DNA of 64,000 bases from Thuidium tamariscinum (taxonomy: Eukaryota; Streptophyta; Bryopsida; Hypnales; Thuidiaceae). Both the position numbers and the translations under genes were made by a program. Below, one piece after another: positions 47,674 through 59,436 of the stretch. The DNA lies in assembly GCA_947034885.2 (NCBI GenBank), contig OX344750.2, forward strand, positions 33,342,821 to 33,406,820, read 5' to 3'. Each line of letters starts with the position of its first letter. The first letter of the stretch is position 1. The notes under the pieces are model-generated. The model ran no database searches and was not told the DNA's origin. It was given only the letters and a program-made list of their open reading frames with translations.

Positions 47674-49046
47674 TGTACAATGGGGTACCAATCAAAATGC
47701 CGTTTTTGAATTCGCAATGAGAAAAATTTCAGTACTACCAACTTTGAAAGCCTACCGAGAGCTCAAAAAATGTTATTTTACCATAGCATCATCTTTAAGT
47801 TAATTATAGGTATGCCAAATTTCAAGGCCAAAATATTCACCAAAAAAAAGTTATTCAAAATCTACCAACATGGGTAGTGGTGAGAAACATTTCACTACTT
47901 TCAACTTTGACACCTTCCTAAGGATTGAGTTTTTTTCCTTTTGCCATGAAATTTTTGTCATGAAACAATCTCTATGTTTTTAATATGTATAAGAAATTTC
48001 AAAGTAAGAATTTTTTTAAGAAGATATTTGAAATCTCCCAATAGGTGTAGTTTTGAGAAAATTTTCACAATTTCCAACTTTGACACCCTCCTAAGGGCTG
48101 AAAAATTAGTTCATTACCATGAATTTTTTTTGGTGAAGTCATCTCTATGTTGATAATATGTGATCCAAATTTCAAGTTCAAATGAATCACCAAAGAAAAG
48201 ATATACAAAATCTCCCAACATGTGTAGTTGTGAGGAGGAGTTTTTGAACCCTTAGTTTAGTGTTATTTTGTGGAGCAAAGTTTGACACGAATGTAAAAAC
48301 TCAACCTCACAATTACACATGTTGAGAGATTTTGAATATCTTTTTTTGGGTAAGTGTTTTGAAATTGAAATTTGGAAAATATATTATCAATATAAAGTTG
48401 ATCTTATTCAAAAAAATTCATGTTAACTAGACAAATCTTGAGACCTTGGGAGGGTGTCAAAGTTGGCTATAGTAAAAATTTCCTCACAACTACATATGTT
48501 GGAAGATTTTGTATATCTTTTCTTTGGTGATTCATTTGAACTTGAAATTTGGATCACATATTATCAACATAGAGATGACTTCACCAAAAAAAATTCATGG
48601 TAGTGAACTAATTTTTCAGCCCTTAGGAGGGTGTCAAAGTTGGAAATTGTGAAAATTTTCTCAAAACTACACCTATTGGGAGATTTCAAATATCTTCTTA
48701 AAAAAAATTCTTACTTTGAAATTTCTTATACATATTAAAAACATAGAGATTGTTTCATGACAAAAATTTCATGCAAAAGGAAAAAAACTCAATCCTTAGG
48801 AAGGTGTCAAAGTTGAAAGTAGTGAAATGTTTCTCACCACTACCCATGTTGGTAGATTTTGAATAACTTTTTTTTGGTGAATATTTTGGCCTTGAAATTT
48901 GGCATACCTATAATTAACTTAAAGATGATGCTATGGTAAAATAACATTTTTTGAGCTCTCGGTAGGCTTTCAAAGTTGGTAGTACTGAAATTTTTCTCAT
49001 TGTGAATTCAAAAACGACATTTTGCTTGGTACCCTACTGTACAATT
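47674..49046. repeat. 1.37-kb near-perfect palindrome built from tandem units
   Basis: The left arm (about 47674-48240) is the near reverse complement of the right arm (about 48480-49046); the outermost pairing is TGTACA..GGTACCA with TGGTACC..TGTACA. Each arm contains about three diverged units of some 170-180 bp with landmarks AACTTTGACACC-TCCTAAG, TCTCTATGTT-ATAATATGT, AAATTTCAAG and CACCAAAGAAAAGATAT. A fourth, right-arm-type unit occupies the centre (about 48241-48480). If transcribed it would form a dsRNA stem of about 550 bp. It has no coding capacity; it resembles a foldback-type element. Confidence 0.8.
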
Positions 49047-49094
49047 AGTATTTAACAAATGGAGATTAAGAAAATAATTTAAATTCATCACTTT

Positions 49095-49348
49095 CATTAG
49101 GGGAGATTTCATCCCAAATAAGCCTGCAAGTTCCCATGCAGTCCAGAACTGCGGGAATTGCAGATCAGCACCGTGCTGATGTGGTTGGGCAACGACCATG
49201 TTAGATTTTTTTTCAATTTCATTGGCCTAAATTTTTTTCCCCCGTAATAATGTCAGGTGATTGTTGTTAGCCGTTCCCCCACTGCTATGGGAACAACAAC
49301 AGGAACTGGCTTGAAACAGGCTCTTAAAAAGTTAGATTTCCTCTAATG
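49095..49348. mobile_element. MITE of the CATTAGG/CATAAGAGG family
   Basis: 254 bp. Ends CATTAGGGGAGATTTCA and AGATTTCCTCTAATG are imperfect terminal inverted repeats. The interior keeps the small hairpin CAGATCAGCACCGTGCTGATG and the GGGAAC/GTTCCC-type motifs seen in the copies at 20825-21480 and 55494-55799. Confidence 0.6.
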
Positions 49349-49479
49349 TCTACCATTATTCTAAATCCTGTACACAAATCACTTTTCTAAAAATTGAAGA
49401 CACGTTTCTAGAAATATAGGAAGTTTTGATATCTATAAAAGCAAGTTAATTCTAAGACTAGCTAGTGTAGAAAAATGTG

Positions 49480-50090
49480 AAATTTATATGTGATGTATGG
49501 AAATTGGAAGGACTAAATGCCTCAAAGCCTTAAAAATGTAGTTTGTGAAATGTAGGATGTTTGAATAAATGTTAGAATGAGCTATCCTAGGACAATTGGT
49601 GTATAAAAAAATGTAAAATTCACATTCACATGTGATGTGCATACAACAATTGGTAAAGACTAAGTGCTATAAAGCCTTGGTATAGTGTTGGAAGTTTTGA
49701 TATTTAGAAAAATGAGCTAAATCCAAGGACTACCTAGGTATAAAAATGTAAACTTCACATATAATGTCAAAAGTTTGTGAAAACTAAGTGTCTAAGAGTC
49801 TTGATGAAGTTTACAAAGTTTTGACATTACATCTTAAAACTCCTTTGCTCATAAATTATAATAATTTATGAGAAAATTATAGGAAGACTAAGTGTTTGAG
49901 TCTTGATGAAATGTAGGAAATTCTAAACAATGTAACATTGACAATGAACAAATTATAGAAAAACTAAATGTCTCAAGATCTTGATGAAGTGAAGGAAGTT
50001 CTAACATTTAGAATAATCAACAAATCATAGGAAGACCAAGTGTTTCAAAGCCTTGATGAAGTGTAGGAAGTTTTGACATGTATAATAATG
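49480..50090 (+). repeat. Degenerate tandem array (about 70-90 bp units)
   Basis: About seven or eight diverged units with the pattern ACTAAGTGTCTCAAAGCCTTG, ATGAAGTGTAGGAAGTTTTG and ACATTTAGAATAAT (split here for length). Non-coding. Confidence 0.5.
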
Positions 50091-51238
50091 TACTAATTTT
50101 AAAACTTGTTCTTCTATCAAAATGACTTAATTAACAAAGGATTAGATTTTAACCTTGTATATGCAATTGGCTTCAATCATGTCCTTTGTAGTGGATTAAT
50201 TCTTTGCATATACAATCAAATTAAGATCATTTTAATAGTAGATAGTAAAATGAAAAGAATTGAAAAAAAATTGAACTTCAAAATTAATTCTAGCATATGA
50301 CAAATTTGACCAAATTCAAGACATAGGTCTTGAGATCATGGTGGGGGCCTTAATTTGGCTCATTAATTGGTTGTCGACCAATTCAAGGCAAGATATTAAT
50401 TGATTTCACAAAAATGGACTTGGCTGACATGGCTTTATATAGGTTCCAATCAAGCATATAGGTTGTAAGTGATTGTGCCATTGCAAGATTGTGAACTCCT
50501 AGGACTATGATGTCACATGACAACAACCCTAACAAAACTAGGGACAATCGCTCTCTTGTTTAGGGCGGTAGTTTTTAGGGCTTAAAGAAGCAAATTAGGG
50601 GTTTACATTTTTTTCCAACAATGAAGTAATTTACAAATCTTATTTGTTTGTCTCACAACCTACCCCCTACAAGGTAGGGGGCTGTAAAAGCGACCCTTTA
50701 CCAGCTAATTTGCATTTTGGAGAAGCTAAACTCTTTAAAACAATTTTTTTAGTAAATTTTTGTGGTAAGAAAAATGGAATTGGCATCTAATCCAAGTCGT
50801 TTCATATTTTTTGGACCTTCATGGAATTAGTTATGAATTTTTGAAGTTGAAAACACTGTGGTTTCTAAAAGCGACTTCCTCCTGAAATGTACACTTTTGG
50901 TACATGTTAGAGGCAAAATCTACCAGATTGCTTTTAGAGACAGGATTGCAATTACAGACCCTTACTTTACGTTTATAAAGAGTTGTCTTCTCAATTCCAC
51001 ATACAAGGCACAAATCACAAACCACAAAATACAAAATGCAAAATATAAATTACAAAAAGTTGAAATAAATTTTTTTGAAGTTCTACATAAACAATATTTT
51101 AAGGTGCAATTTAGACAATTCATGGTTCTATAGGTCCTATACAAAATGGATGCTTTAGGTGTTTTAGGGTTATAAAAAATTTCATTAGAAAGGGGTTTGT
51201 TTTTTGTACATTCTATATGAACTATGAAGTATGTTGTC
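50091..51238. other. AT-rich spacer
   Basis: No gene recognised. An imperfect internal inverted repeat of about 60 bp involves AAATACAATATTTTAAGGTGC-like sequence near 51080-51110 and the start of the duplicated segment near 51239-51270. Confidence 0.4.
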
Positions 51239-52368
51239 TAAATTGCACTACAAAATATTGTTTACATAGAACTTCAAAAAATTATTTCAACTTTTTGTAA
51301 TTTATATTCAATGGGGGGTAGGAGGTAAGACAAGTAATGTAGAATATACTAATTATTTCATAGTTGAAAAAAGCCCCTAAATTTTTGATGTGCCTCCCTA
51401 AATTCTAAAACTACCACCCTACATAGGACAGCAATTGTCTTTGTCATCCTCAGTTTTGCAAGGATCATTTTCTTGTGCTATCATAATCTTAGACATTGCA
51501 ATACTACAACTTGCAAGCTTGGTCGAGGCTTGTGAACCAAGACAAGACTTGTGTCAAGCCACGTTGCTGGGACCTACATTTGTGGGATTGATTTAATGTC
51601 CTATAACTCAAGGTCTCCTACTTTTGTAGAATCAATTTAACCCCTAAATGCCCAAGGCTTGTTTTGAGCTTCTTGGAATTTGTTCTAAATTGAACAAATT
51701 GTCAACATTTTAATAAGTTGTATCAATTTTTTTGAATTGTAACCATACAAATTCAAACTAGGCATATTAGAGGTCACATAGAAAAAGAAAACACAACAAT
51801 ATCACTTATGAAGTGAAAGTTTATAATGTTTGACCATGAAGGTGTTAAAATTGCAAAAGGAATTTTCTATTTACAAGTCAAATTTGAAAAAAATTAGTGA
51901 CCCGGTGACTTGGAAAAAAAAATGAGGTTAAAGGGCCTAACAGGTTGGGTTTAGATTGGTTGGACAATAAAGTACTAAAATTAAGCCCAAGTGTTAAGAA
52001 TTACGTTATCAAGGCAATTTTTACTTTACCTTTAGACTATTTAGAATATTCTAAAATTAGGGTAAAGAGTAACACATAACACAAGTGAATGACAGTGGAA
52101 CTGAACTCCAGAAGTGAAGGAGAAGGCGTACAAGAGCGCAGTTGCGGCCAGCGGTGTTGTCTTGTCGGGAAGGGCGGATCTGAACTTGCGGGGCGAAACC
52201 TGTAGTTCAGTTTTGGGGTTTCATTAGTTGCTGCTGTAGCGCCGCCGGTGTTGCTGAGGAATTGCAACTAAGTTAATTTATTAGGATTGCGAGGAATCAG
52301 TTCGGGATTGCAAGGAAACATCGACATCTGTTAACAATTTTACAAAAGCTTCATATAAGGCCGCAAAT
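51239..52368 (+). repeat. Segmental duplication adjoining the ORP gene; empty site of CACTA copy B
   Basis: Partner of 41521-41792 plus 42880-43790. The junction at 51508-51510 (AAC) has no insertion, whereas the partner carries 1,084 bp there. The last 300 bp are GC-richer and probably belong to the ORP promoter. A third partial copy is at 8108-8417. Confidence 0.85.
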
Positions 52369-52657
52369 CGAGGGGGAAAGTGAAGGGCCTTGGCTTTGGA
52401 GTTCCGCGCGATTGTGTTGTGCAATCGGCCTGATCTAGGGTTTGAGGCCGGCAAGAGGTCTGTAAGTGTCGTTGGTTTCGGGTTTGGGATTTGGTGGTGC
52501 TGTTGCTGCCCAAAGAAAATTCAGCTTTTTGTATTGCAAGGAATTTTGGGTTTCTGCGGTTGTTAGAAATTTTGGGAAGATTTGCGTTTGGGTTCGCTGT
52601 GTTTGGAGGTTTAGGAGTTCGCTGCGCAAAGTGTTGTCGACCCCGTGTGTAGGCGCC
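52369..52657 (+). promoter_or_regulatory. 5' leader of the ORP gene
   Basis: GC-rich leader with a TAGGGTTT element at 52436-52443. The frame of the ORP coding region stays open upstream to an ATG at 52466, so a 64-residue N-terminal extension is formally possible, but it is Phe/Arg/Val-rich and unlike family members; the ATG at 52658 (GCGCCATGAG) is preferred. Confidence 0.5.
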
Positions 52658-54109
52658 ATGAGTGCCCCGGCGAAGCGAGGGGGCTTCCTCTCCTCCCTCA
52701 CCAACACTTTTGCCAACCTAAGCACTGCCGCCTACAGCAAAGCCAACAGCTTATTGGGCCGCGAGGGTTTGGAGGTTGTGAACCCGGAAGGCGGGCAAGA
52801 AGATGTCGAAGAGGAGGCAGTCAGAGGCCGGTTCAAGGCGGAGGATCGGGAAAATTACTGGAAGATGATGCACAAGTACATCGGCTCCGACATCTCCTCC
52901 ATGGTCACCCTCCCCGTGATCATCTTTGAGCCCATGACGAATCTTCAAAAGATGGCGGAGCTCATGGAGTATACACATTTGCTCGACTTGGCGGACGAGT
53001 GTGAAGACCCGCACATGAGGATGGTGTACGCCTGCACCTGGGCGGTGTCGGTCTACCCTGCGTATCTTCGCATGTGGAAGCCGTTCAACCCTATTCTTGG
53101 GGAGACTTTCGAGATGGTGAACCACAACGGCATCACGTTTCTGGCCGAGCAGGTGAGTCACCACCCGCCCATGGGCGCCGCCCACGCCGAGAATGAGCAC
53201 TTTTCCTATGACATGACGTCAAAGCTAAGGACCAAGTTTCTGGGAAACTCGGCGGATGTCTACCCCGTGGGCCGAACGCGCGTCTTGCTCAAGAAATCGA
53301 ACGTGATTCTCAACTTGACGCCTCCGCCGACGAAAGTGCACAACCTCATCTTCGGGCGCACGTGGGTGGACTCACCTGGGGACATGGTGATGGACAACCT
53401 CACCACAGGGGAAAAAGTGATTCTGTATTTCCAGCCTTGCGGGTGGTTCGGCAAGAATCGGTATGAGGTTGATGGTTACGTCTACGACAAAGACGAGAAT
53501 CCCAAGATCATGATAACTGGCAAGTGGAACACCTCCCTCAGTTGCGTACCTTGTGATGCAGAAGGCGAGCCTCTCAAGGGGACAGAGCTCAAGGAGGTTT
53601 GGAAGTGCAAGGATGTTCCCAAGGGTGATAGGTTTCAGTATACTTACTTTGCGCATGAGATCAACAGCTTCAAAACGGCTCCACGCAATCTTCTGGAGTC
53701 TGATTCACGTCTCAGGCCGGACCGGTCCGCATTGGAAGCGGTGGATTTGAGCAAAGCGGGGGCTGAGAAGACGGTACTGGAGGAGAGGCAAAGGGCGGAA
53801 AAGCGATTGCGGGAAACGAAGCAGGAGGAGTTTGTTCCTCGCTGGTTCAGGCCAACAGGTGACATCGCTCCAACTCCGTGGGGGGATCTGGAGATTTATG
53901 AATACAATGGCAAATACGAGGACCTTCGCAAGCTGGAAGAGAGGGAAGCAGCTGCAGAGAAGCCCTTGGACGTGGAAGCGCTCAAGGCAATCCCTTTCAA
54001 GCCGTGGCAGTTTGAGGCCTCAGAAGTGGAGAGCGTAGTGCAGGCTGGAGGCCAACAAGCTCTGCCTGTTGAAATTCAGCCTGCTGCCGCGTCCTCGTCG
54101 TCGTCATAG
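52658..54109 (+). CDS. Oxysterol-binding protein-related protein, plant ORP3-like, intronless
   Basis: 483 aa from the preferred start. Short ORP without a PH domain, as in plant ORP3-type proteins, which bind sterols or phosphoinositides and work at the ER and its contact sites. The N-terminus [14 protein letters not shown] is an amphipathic-like segment. The OSBP-related domain runs from about residue 80 to 400, with [12 protein letters not shown] (141-152) and the family signature EQVSHHPP (164-171), followed by the [11 protein letters not shown] and [17 protein letters not shown] blocks. A charged helix (about 385-410) leads to WFRPTGD and a C-terminal Ala/Ser tail. All signature residues are present. 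The gene has a single exon, while every recognised neighbour is intron-rich, so an origin as a retrocopy or an old intron loss is possible. The whole upstream segment is duplicated at 41.5-43.8 kb. Confidence 0.92.
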   Translation: MSAPAKRGGFLSSLTNTFANLSTAAYSKANSLLGREGLEVVNPEGGQEDVEEEAVRGRFKAEDRENYWKMMHKYIGSDISSMVTLPVIIFEPMTNLQKMAELMEYTHLLDLADECEDPHMRMVYACTWAVSVYPAYLRMWKPFNPILGETFEMVNHNGITFLAEQVSHHPPMGAAHAENEHFSYDMTSKLRTKFLGNSADVYPVGRTRVLLKKSNVILNLTPPPTKVHNLIFGRTWVDSPGDMVMDNLTTGEKVILYFQPCGWFGKNRYEVDGYVYDKDENPKIMITGKWNTSLSCVPCDAEGEPLKGTELKEVWKCKDVPKGDRFQYTYFAHEINSFKTAPRNLLESDSRLRPDRSALEAVDLSKAGAEKTVLEERQRAEKRLRETKQEEFVPRWFRPTGDIAPTPWGDLEIYEYNGKYEDLRKLEEREAAAEKPLDVEALKAIPFKPWQFEASEVESVVQAGGQQALPVEIQPAAASSSSS

Positions 54110-55493
54110 AACTACTGCTGGTCTTAGGAATGTAGGATCCTCTCTTCCAACTCTCTCCTTGTTCTGTGTATGTATCTCAAGACGTAGTCATCCATCTGCC
54201 TGTGAATCGGCGGCAAGCCCCATTGTTTGGCATTCAGTTCTCTTCTTTATGTAAGTAAAGGAAGCTTCTTTACTCGTAGAATTCCACTCTCAACATTGTG
54301 TGATGCACATCCTGCTATGGCTTTGATCAGGTACTAGGGTTTACAAACAGGGTTTAGTGATGGTGGTTTGGACTCGGCGATGTGCAGTTGAAACCTTTTT
54401 CTGGAGATTTCGTTACCGCTGGCAGTCGAAACGAACTTATGCTTAATATTATTGGAAGGAGCCAAGGATTAGGTCATCTGCAGCTGTAGAATTCAGGCTA
54501 CTCGGTTGGGCCTGAACTTTATGTATGCGTTTGTGTTTTGGGTCTTAATGATCTTGGTTGATATTTTCAAAGTTTAGGTTTGGAAATTCGCAGACATGCA
54601 GTGATTAGAGCGGTTTCCGAACCTCTCGATCCTGGCATCTTCACCTTCGGTCTCTGGAGCCCATCCTCGTGGCTTTCAACTATTTTAAGTACGTAGTAGT
54701 TTATATAGGAACGGATTGTTTTCTCTTGTGGGTCTTGTCCCATTTTTCGAGGGTTCAAACGCACGAAATTTTGTACCGGTATTATTTGGATACTGTATTG
54801 AATAAATTATCAATTGTTGACGTTTGAAGTGGTGGGTTCCCAATCATGAGTGTAGACTACAGTAGCTTTCAACTATGAAGATTACTTTGCATCTAGTTCA
54901 TGGAATGCATCGTCGGTCGTCTTAGAAGTTTCCTGCTTTTGGATCTCATGGAACTTATCTTGATGGAAAATTCCCTTCTGCAGATTTGTCACGTTGCTAT
55001 TTGTGTCGTTTGCTATACGAGATTCAGTGTCCAGATCAGACTACTTAGTTCTTTCTGTTGCTTAGCATAGTGAGAGATTGGAACTGAGATCATGAACTTC
55101 ATTTTTCTTTTCTGGTAAGGTAGCCTTCTTCCAGATACTCTACGAAGGTCAATTGCTTCTATGAAAAGCATGCAGATGCAGGAGTTGCAGTACATTTAGC
55201 CATCGAACTCCCTGTGACTCAAAAGTTTCCATGTTCCTCCACAGTATCTCCTTAACATAGAAACTACGGATTTCAGTTACTTTGAGATAGAGGGAGCAAC
55301 TTAGCAATATCATCAAGGAGTTTTGGATACTGCAAATAGTGCAAGAATGCTTAGGATGGATAGGAATTGTTGCAGTTAGCTCACAAGTATTTCAAATCTT
55401 AGGTACTACTCCCTCTATTCCAATAAAAAGTTCCAAATCATGTAGAATCTCAATTCCACTAAAAACCTAAGTTTCTTGATATTGACCATTTAG
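54110..55493 (+). other. ORP 3' flank
   Basis: Probable 3' UTR (to about 54300) and downstream AT-rich DNA. No gene recognised. Confidence 0.45.
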
Positions 55494-55677
55494 CATTAGG
55501 AGGGATTTGAGGGCAATGGGAGCCTGTGAGTTCCCACAGCCCGAAATCGTGAAAACAGGGTCTGGGAACGCAATTCTGCAGGAATCCGACGTGGTCGAGC
55601 GACTGCCACGTCATCGACTTTTTTTTTTCGAAAAAAAAATTTTTTTTTTGGACTTTTTTTCGTATTTCAGGAACCCC

Positions 55678-55713
<36 letters not shown>

Positions 55714-55799
55714 TGCTGACCAGCAGCCAGCCGTTCCCAGACCCTGTTTCGGGAACAGTCCCGAAACGGCCCTTTGCTGGCCTCAAATCCCTCCTAATG
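55494..55799. mobile_element. 306-bp MITE with 19-bp perfect terminal inverted repeats
   Basis: Left end CATTAGGAGGGATTTGAGG, right end its exact reverse complement. Inside: a GGGAAC/GTTCCC-rich zone, the core GTGGTCGAGCGACTGCCAC (55591-55609), also found reversed at about 21087-21105, then long T-runs (55618-55708) and a CTGACCAGCAGCCAG hairpin remnant. No clear target duplication beyond TA-like bases. Non-coding; small frames on both strands are chance. Confidence 0.75.
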
Positions 55800-57493
55800 T
55801 ATAGGAGGGGGCTCATAAACCGATCAGGCTTTTGCACCTGTCCACTAGGAGGCTCTGAAATGGATCATTTACTATGAGAAAATAAATTGTGGATTACATT
55901 GAAGCATGTTAAGACTTTGTTTTTACTAATTGAATGGATGGTTTCAGAGTCCCATTAGGTTCATTCTCGACTATGTGGATAGGTGTCTCTTGATTATATT
56001 AAAAATAAGGATTGATTGTTGAACTACCTTCTGTCAAGTGATAAAAAATCTAAAAGAATGATTTATTCAACCATCCATTTCAGTTTTTGAAAGGGACGCA
56101 TTTAGAAACAAATTAGATCACTTTTGACATGTTGCACTGCTAGTTTTTGAACCAAGCCAGATTTTTTTTGAAACTACGCATGTATGGGTTTGCAAGGCCT
56201 ACTGATCACCACTATGGGACCTACGGCAGACTATGTTTAAAAATTCATAACTAATTCAATAATGCTTCAAAAATTATGAAACAACTTGTGTTAGAATCCT
56301 CATCTATTTCTCCTTAACTGAAAAATGAGTTAAAAATATTCCAGTCCAAGGAAATATGTGAAACGGGGGAACCAGCCCTTAGATGGTCGCTTTTTGAGCC
56401 TCTTACCATAAAAGGTTTTCTCAAGTTTTTCTCTTGAACAACCTTGTGAGGGCAAGTGAAACAATGTGGGAGCAAACTTTTAGACTTGCAAGCTTGGTCT
56501 TGCCCATTTAAAGCTCATAGTATGAAGCTATTCTTCAAATACTAGTGTTAACAATGCATTTAGTGACCACTTCATTCCTATACAAATTTGATTATAAAGT
56601 CAACTAGGTTTTTTTAATTGTGGATATTTAGGTTAGGGAACATGTTTCTTGAATCTTAATGTTGCCACCACCCTTCAAATAATTAAAAATAATAGAAGTA
56701 GTAGCAATTACAAAATATGTCCAAAAATCATACTTTGCACATGGATTTTGGATGTCTAAACAATAGCACCTAAACTAGACATTTTGCATAGATCAATGAG
56801 ATGGGTTAATTGTTCTTGAATGCATGCATTACTAGCACTATGACTAAAAATATAATTAATTTCTCAAGGGGAAGATTTTTGGAGTTTTTTAGTAGAACAA
56901 AGGAATATACTACTAGTGGGCCTTGTATCAATGCCACAGCCAGTATTAAAAGTAAAAGTTATTTTCTATTTTTTTAAGTGGAACCGAGGGAGTATACTAC
57001 TAGTGTGCCTTGTATCGTTGCCACAACCATTAATAAAAAAGTTATTTTCTATTTTTTTTTATTCATTAAAATTTTGAAATATAATAACTTTCACATTGTA
57101 GGTCTAAATGCCTTGAAACAAAGCCCATGCTGCCCTGTTCACTAGGGATTCTAATGATATCATGAATGTTATCAATGGATGCATGGTCCCTAAAATCTCA
57201 CTATAATAAACAAATCAAACAAACAACCTACTTAAAGGTACGGAATGGATGGATGCTTCAAGTTTAGTCATAGATGCAATCCATATCTAATAATTGTATT
57301 GTATTCCAAAACTATATGGATGATTGTAATGCCATTGCAACATCTTAGTTTTAATTTTAAGTAACTTTACATGGGAACAAAGGAGCTTGTGTTTTGGTCA
57401 CATGTGTATTTGATAGTTTTGAAGATTTTTAATTTTTAATTCATTTTTCAACCTAGACTTTATTTAAAGAAATGGTTTTAAAGAGTTCCGATG
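55800..57493. other. AT-rich spacer with a short direct repeat
   Basis: About 56903-56975 and 56990-57060 are a direct repeat (TATACTACTAGTG-GCCTTGTATC, TTGCCACA-CC, AAAAGTTATTTTCTATTTTTT). The rest holds no recognised feature. Confidence 0.5.
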
Positions 57494-57711
57494 CACTAGA
57501 AGAAAACCATGTTAAAATCCCTGAAAACACGTCATGTAGTTTGTGTTGAGTTCCTGTTTCAAAACGCAATCAAAACACACAAAAACGCAGAAAAAGCATT
57601 TTTCTGCGTTTTTTTGTGTTTTGACTGCATTTTGATTGTGTTTTGAAATAGGAACTCAACACAAACTACATGACGTGTTTTCAGGGATTTTAACATGGTT
57701 TTCTTCTAGTG
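57494..57711. mobile_element. 218-bp CACTA foldback MITE with ATG target duplication
   Basis: Starts CACTAGAAGAAAAC and ends GTTTTCTTCTAGTG. The outer 60 or so bases of each arm are perfect complements; the inner arms pair with about 10 extra bases on the right side. Flanked by ATG on both sides (57491-57493 and 57712-57714). It shares its termini with the larger CACTA copies but not their interior. It would fold into a single long hairpin if transcribed. Confidence 0.88.
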
Positions 57712-59226
57712 ATGGGAGTTCTAACTTATATAGATCATTTTTTTTGAACCAACATGTACAATCTTATTAACTTAATCTAATGATATAAAGATTTTTTCCA
57801 TTCCAATAATATCTTTTTAAAATACAATCAATTAGAATAGGTACTTCAAAATGATGAATTGTTTGGCTTGAAAGGTTTAGTGATATACATCCATCTATAA
57901 AAACATCAAGCACTTCAAATTCTATCTTTTTGGAAAAAGGTTGATGTCATGAAAAGGTTGAATAAAGTGTATAAATTTATATATAGTGTTTGATACAAAA
58001 GCAATTCAATATAAAGAAAATTGATGTGAAGAATTTTTTTTCTTTTAATTTCATATTGAAATGTTTCTATTTTGAATTGAAAGAGATTTTTTTATCCAAA
58101 TCAAATCTATTTTCGTTTAATCTTCTTCATCTATTAGAAAATGGAATGGAATAACCTATAAGACAAAATTGGTTTGTAGTTGTTTTATTGAGTTTGATAC
58201 ACATCTTTTCTAAACTATTTATATACTATATAAATATAATGTGTCTAGTTTATTAAGCTGTAATATTTTTATTTTAAAGTCAAGCAATGAAAATTCTATT
58301 TTAAATGATATACTTTGTTAAAAGAAAGTTTACCAATGGACATGAAATTCTCAAAATTATGGAAAAGAACACAAGAAACTTTGGAGAACTAGTTATTGCA
58401 ATGAATTTTGGAGTCTAACACTTATTTCCCTTTCTTCTATAGCTATTTGCAAAAAAAAAAAACACACAAGAAAATTTGGGGAAGTAATTATTGCAAATAA
58501 CTTTCGAGAGTAATACATGTTTTTCTTTCTTCTATAACTATTTGCAAGATAGTGATGGAAAAGATGTGTTGCTTTGGCAATAAACAATAAAGCAAGTTGT
58601 ATCTCAAATTCCAACAAATAATTATGAGAAAAAAAAGGACTTGCCACAACATCTCTATGAACATTTTGAAGCTATTGCATTGATAATTTAGTAATGGAAA
58701 TGAAATCCTTGAAATGAGAGAAATCCATATAATTTCCTATGACAATTATTTTTCCATCATTTATCCAAGCCATTCATTCAATCTTTCATAATTTAATTTA
58801 TTTTATTTTCAATACATATGTATAGGAGAAGGTTTATTTCTTATAGATTTTGGAAAAAATTCTTGATTTTTAAATCCCTTTAAAACCAATCTTCATCCTT
58901 TACATAATAAATCCATTTATAGAATGATAGACATAGTGACATAACCTTTTTTTTTTGTCAATAGTGAGGCACAAGTTTCTATTCATCCAAAAGTGAAGAA
59001 AGGGATTATTTGGTTTATTTAAGGTTTGTTAAATGGGAGGTTTGTTAAGTTATCAACCACCCTTTATGTAATTTCAAAATGTGACCTTAAAACCAAATAA
59101 TATGTATGTATCAATATTAGTATTTGTATATTCTTATATATATTTATTGTATTTCAATCAATGGCAAGGAAAGAAGGTTCTTGTATTTTTTTCAAAATTA
59201 ATCAATGTTTGCCTTTTTGCCATGCT

Positions 59227-59264
59227 AGGAGAGGGGAGAGGGGAGGGGGGAGGAAGAGGGGAAG
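59227..59264 (+). other. G-rich purine tract, potential G-quadruplex
   Basis: Four G-runs (4, 4, 6 and 4 bases) separated by AGA, A and AGGAAGA on the + strand, matching the usual G-quadruplex pattern in otherwise AT-rich DNA. Confidence 0.6.
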
Positions 59265-59352
59265 ATTGCATCTTTTCAAGAGATAGTGTATACAATAGGG
59301 GCATTAGGATAGGAAATCCTATTTGTTCTTCATTTCACAAGCTACCTTGTAT

Positions 59353-59436
59353 GTACCACAATTTATAGGTCACCTTATTTGTACCACAATTTATAGGCCA
59401 CCTTATTTGTACCACAATTTGTAAGTCACCCTATTT
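59353..59436 (+). repeat. 28-bp tandem repeat, three units
   Basis: Unit GTACCACAATTTATAGGTCA plus CCTTATTT, at 59353-59380, 59381-59408 and 59409-59436, preceded by a partial unit. The third unit is the most diverged. Confidence 0.85.

Noticed and set aside
52466..52657. Upstream in-frame extension of ORP (64 aa)
   Set aside because: Not similar to ORP N-termini and less favourable than the ATG at 52658, which gives a typical plant ORP3-like length.
52751..53200. 149-codon frame on the strand opposite ORP, and similar frames at 53372-53656 and 53644-53865
   Set aside because: They lie antisense to a clear OSBP-domain coding region; their composition is what codon bias of the real gene produces on the other strand.
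59081..59368. 95-codon frame across the G-rich tract
   Set aside because: Driven by low-complexity purine DNA encoding Gly/Glu/Arg; no splice or domain support.
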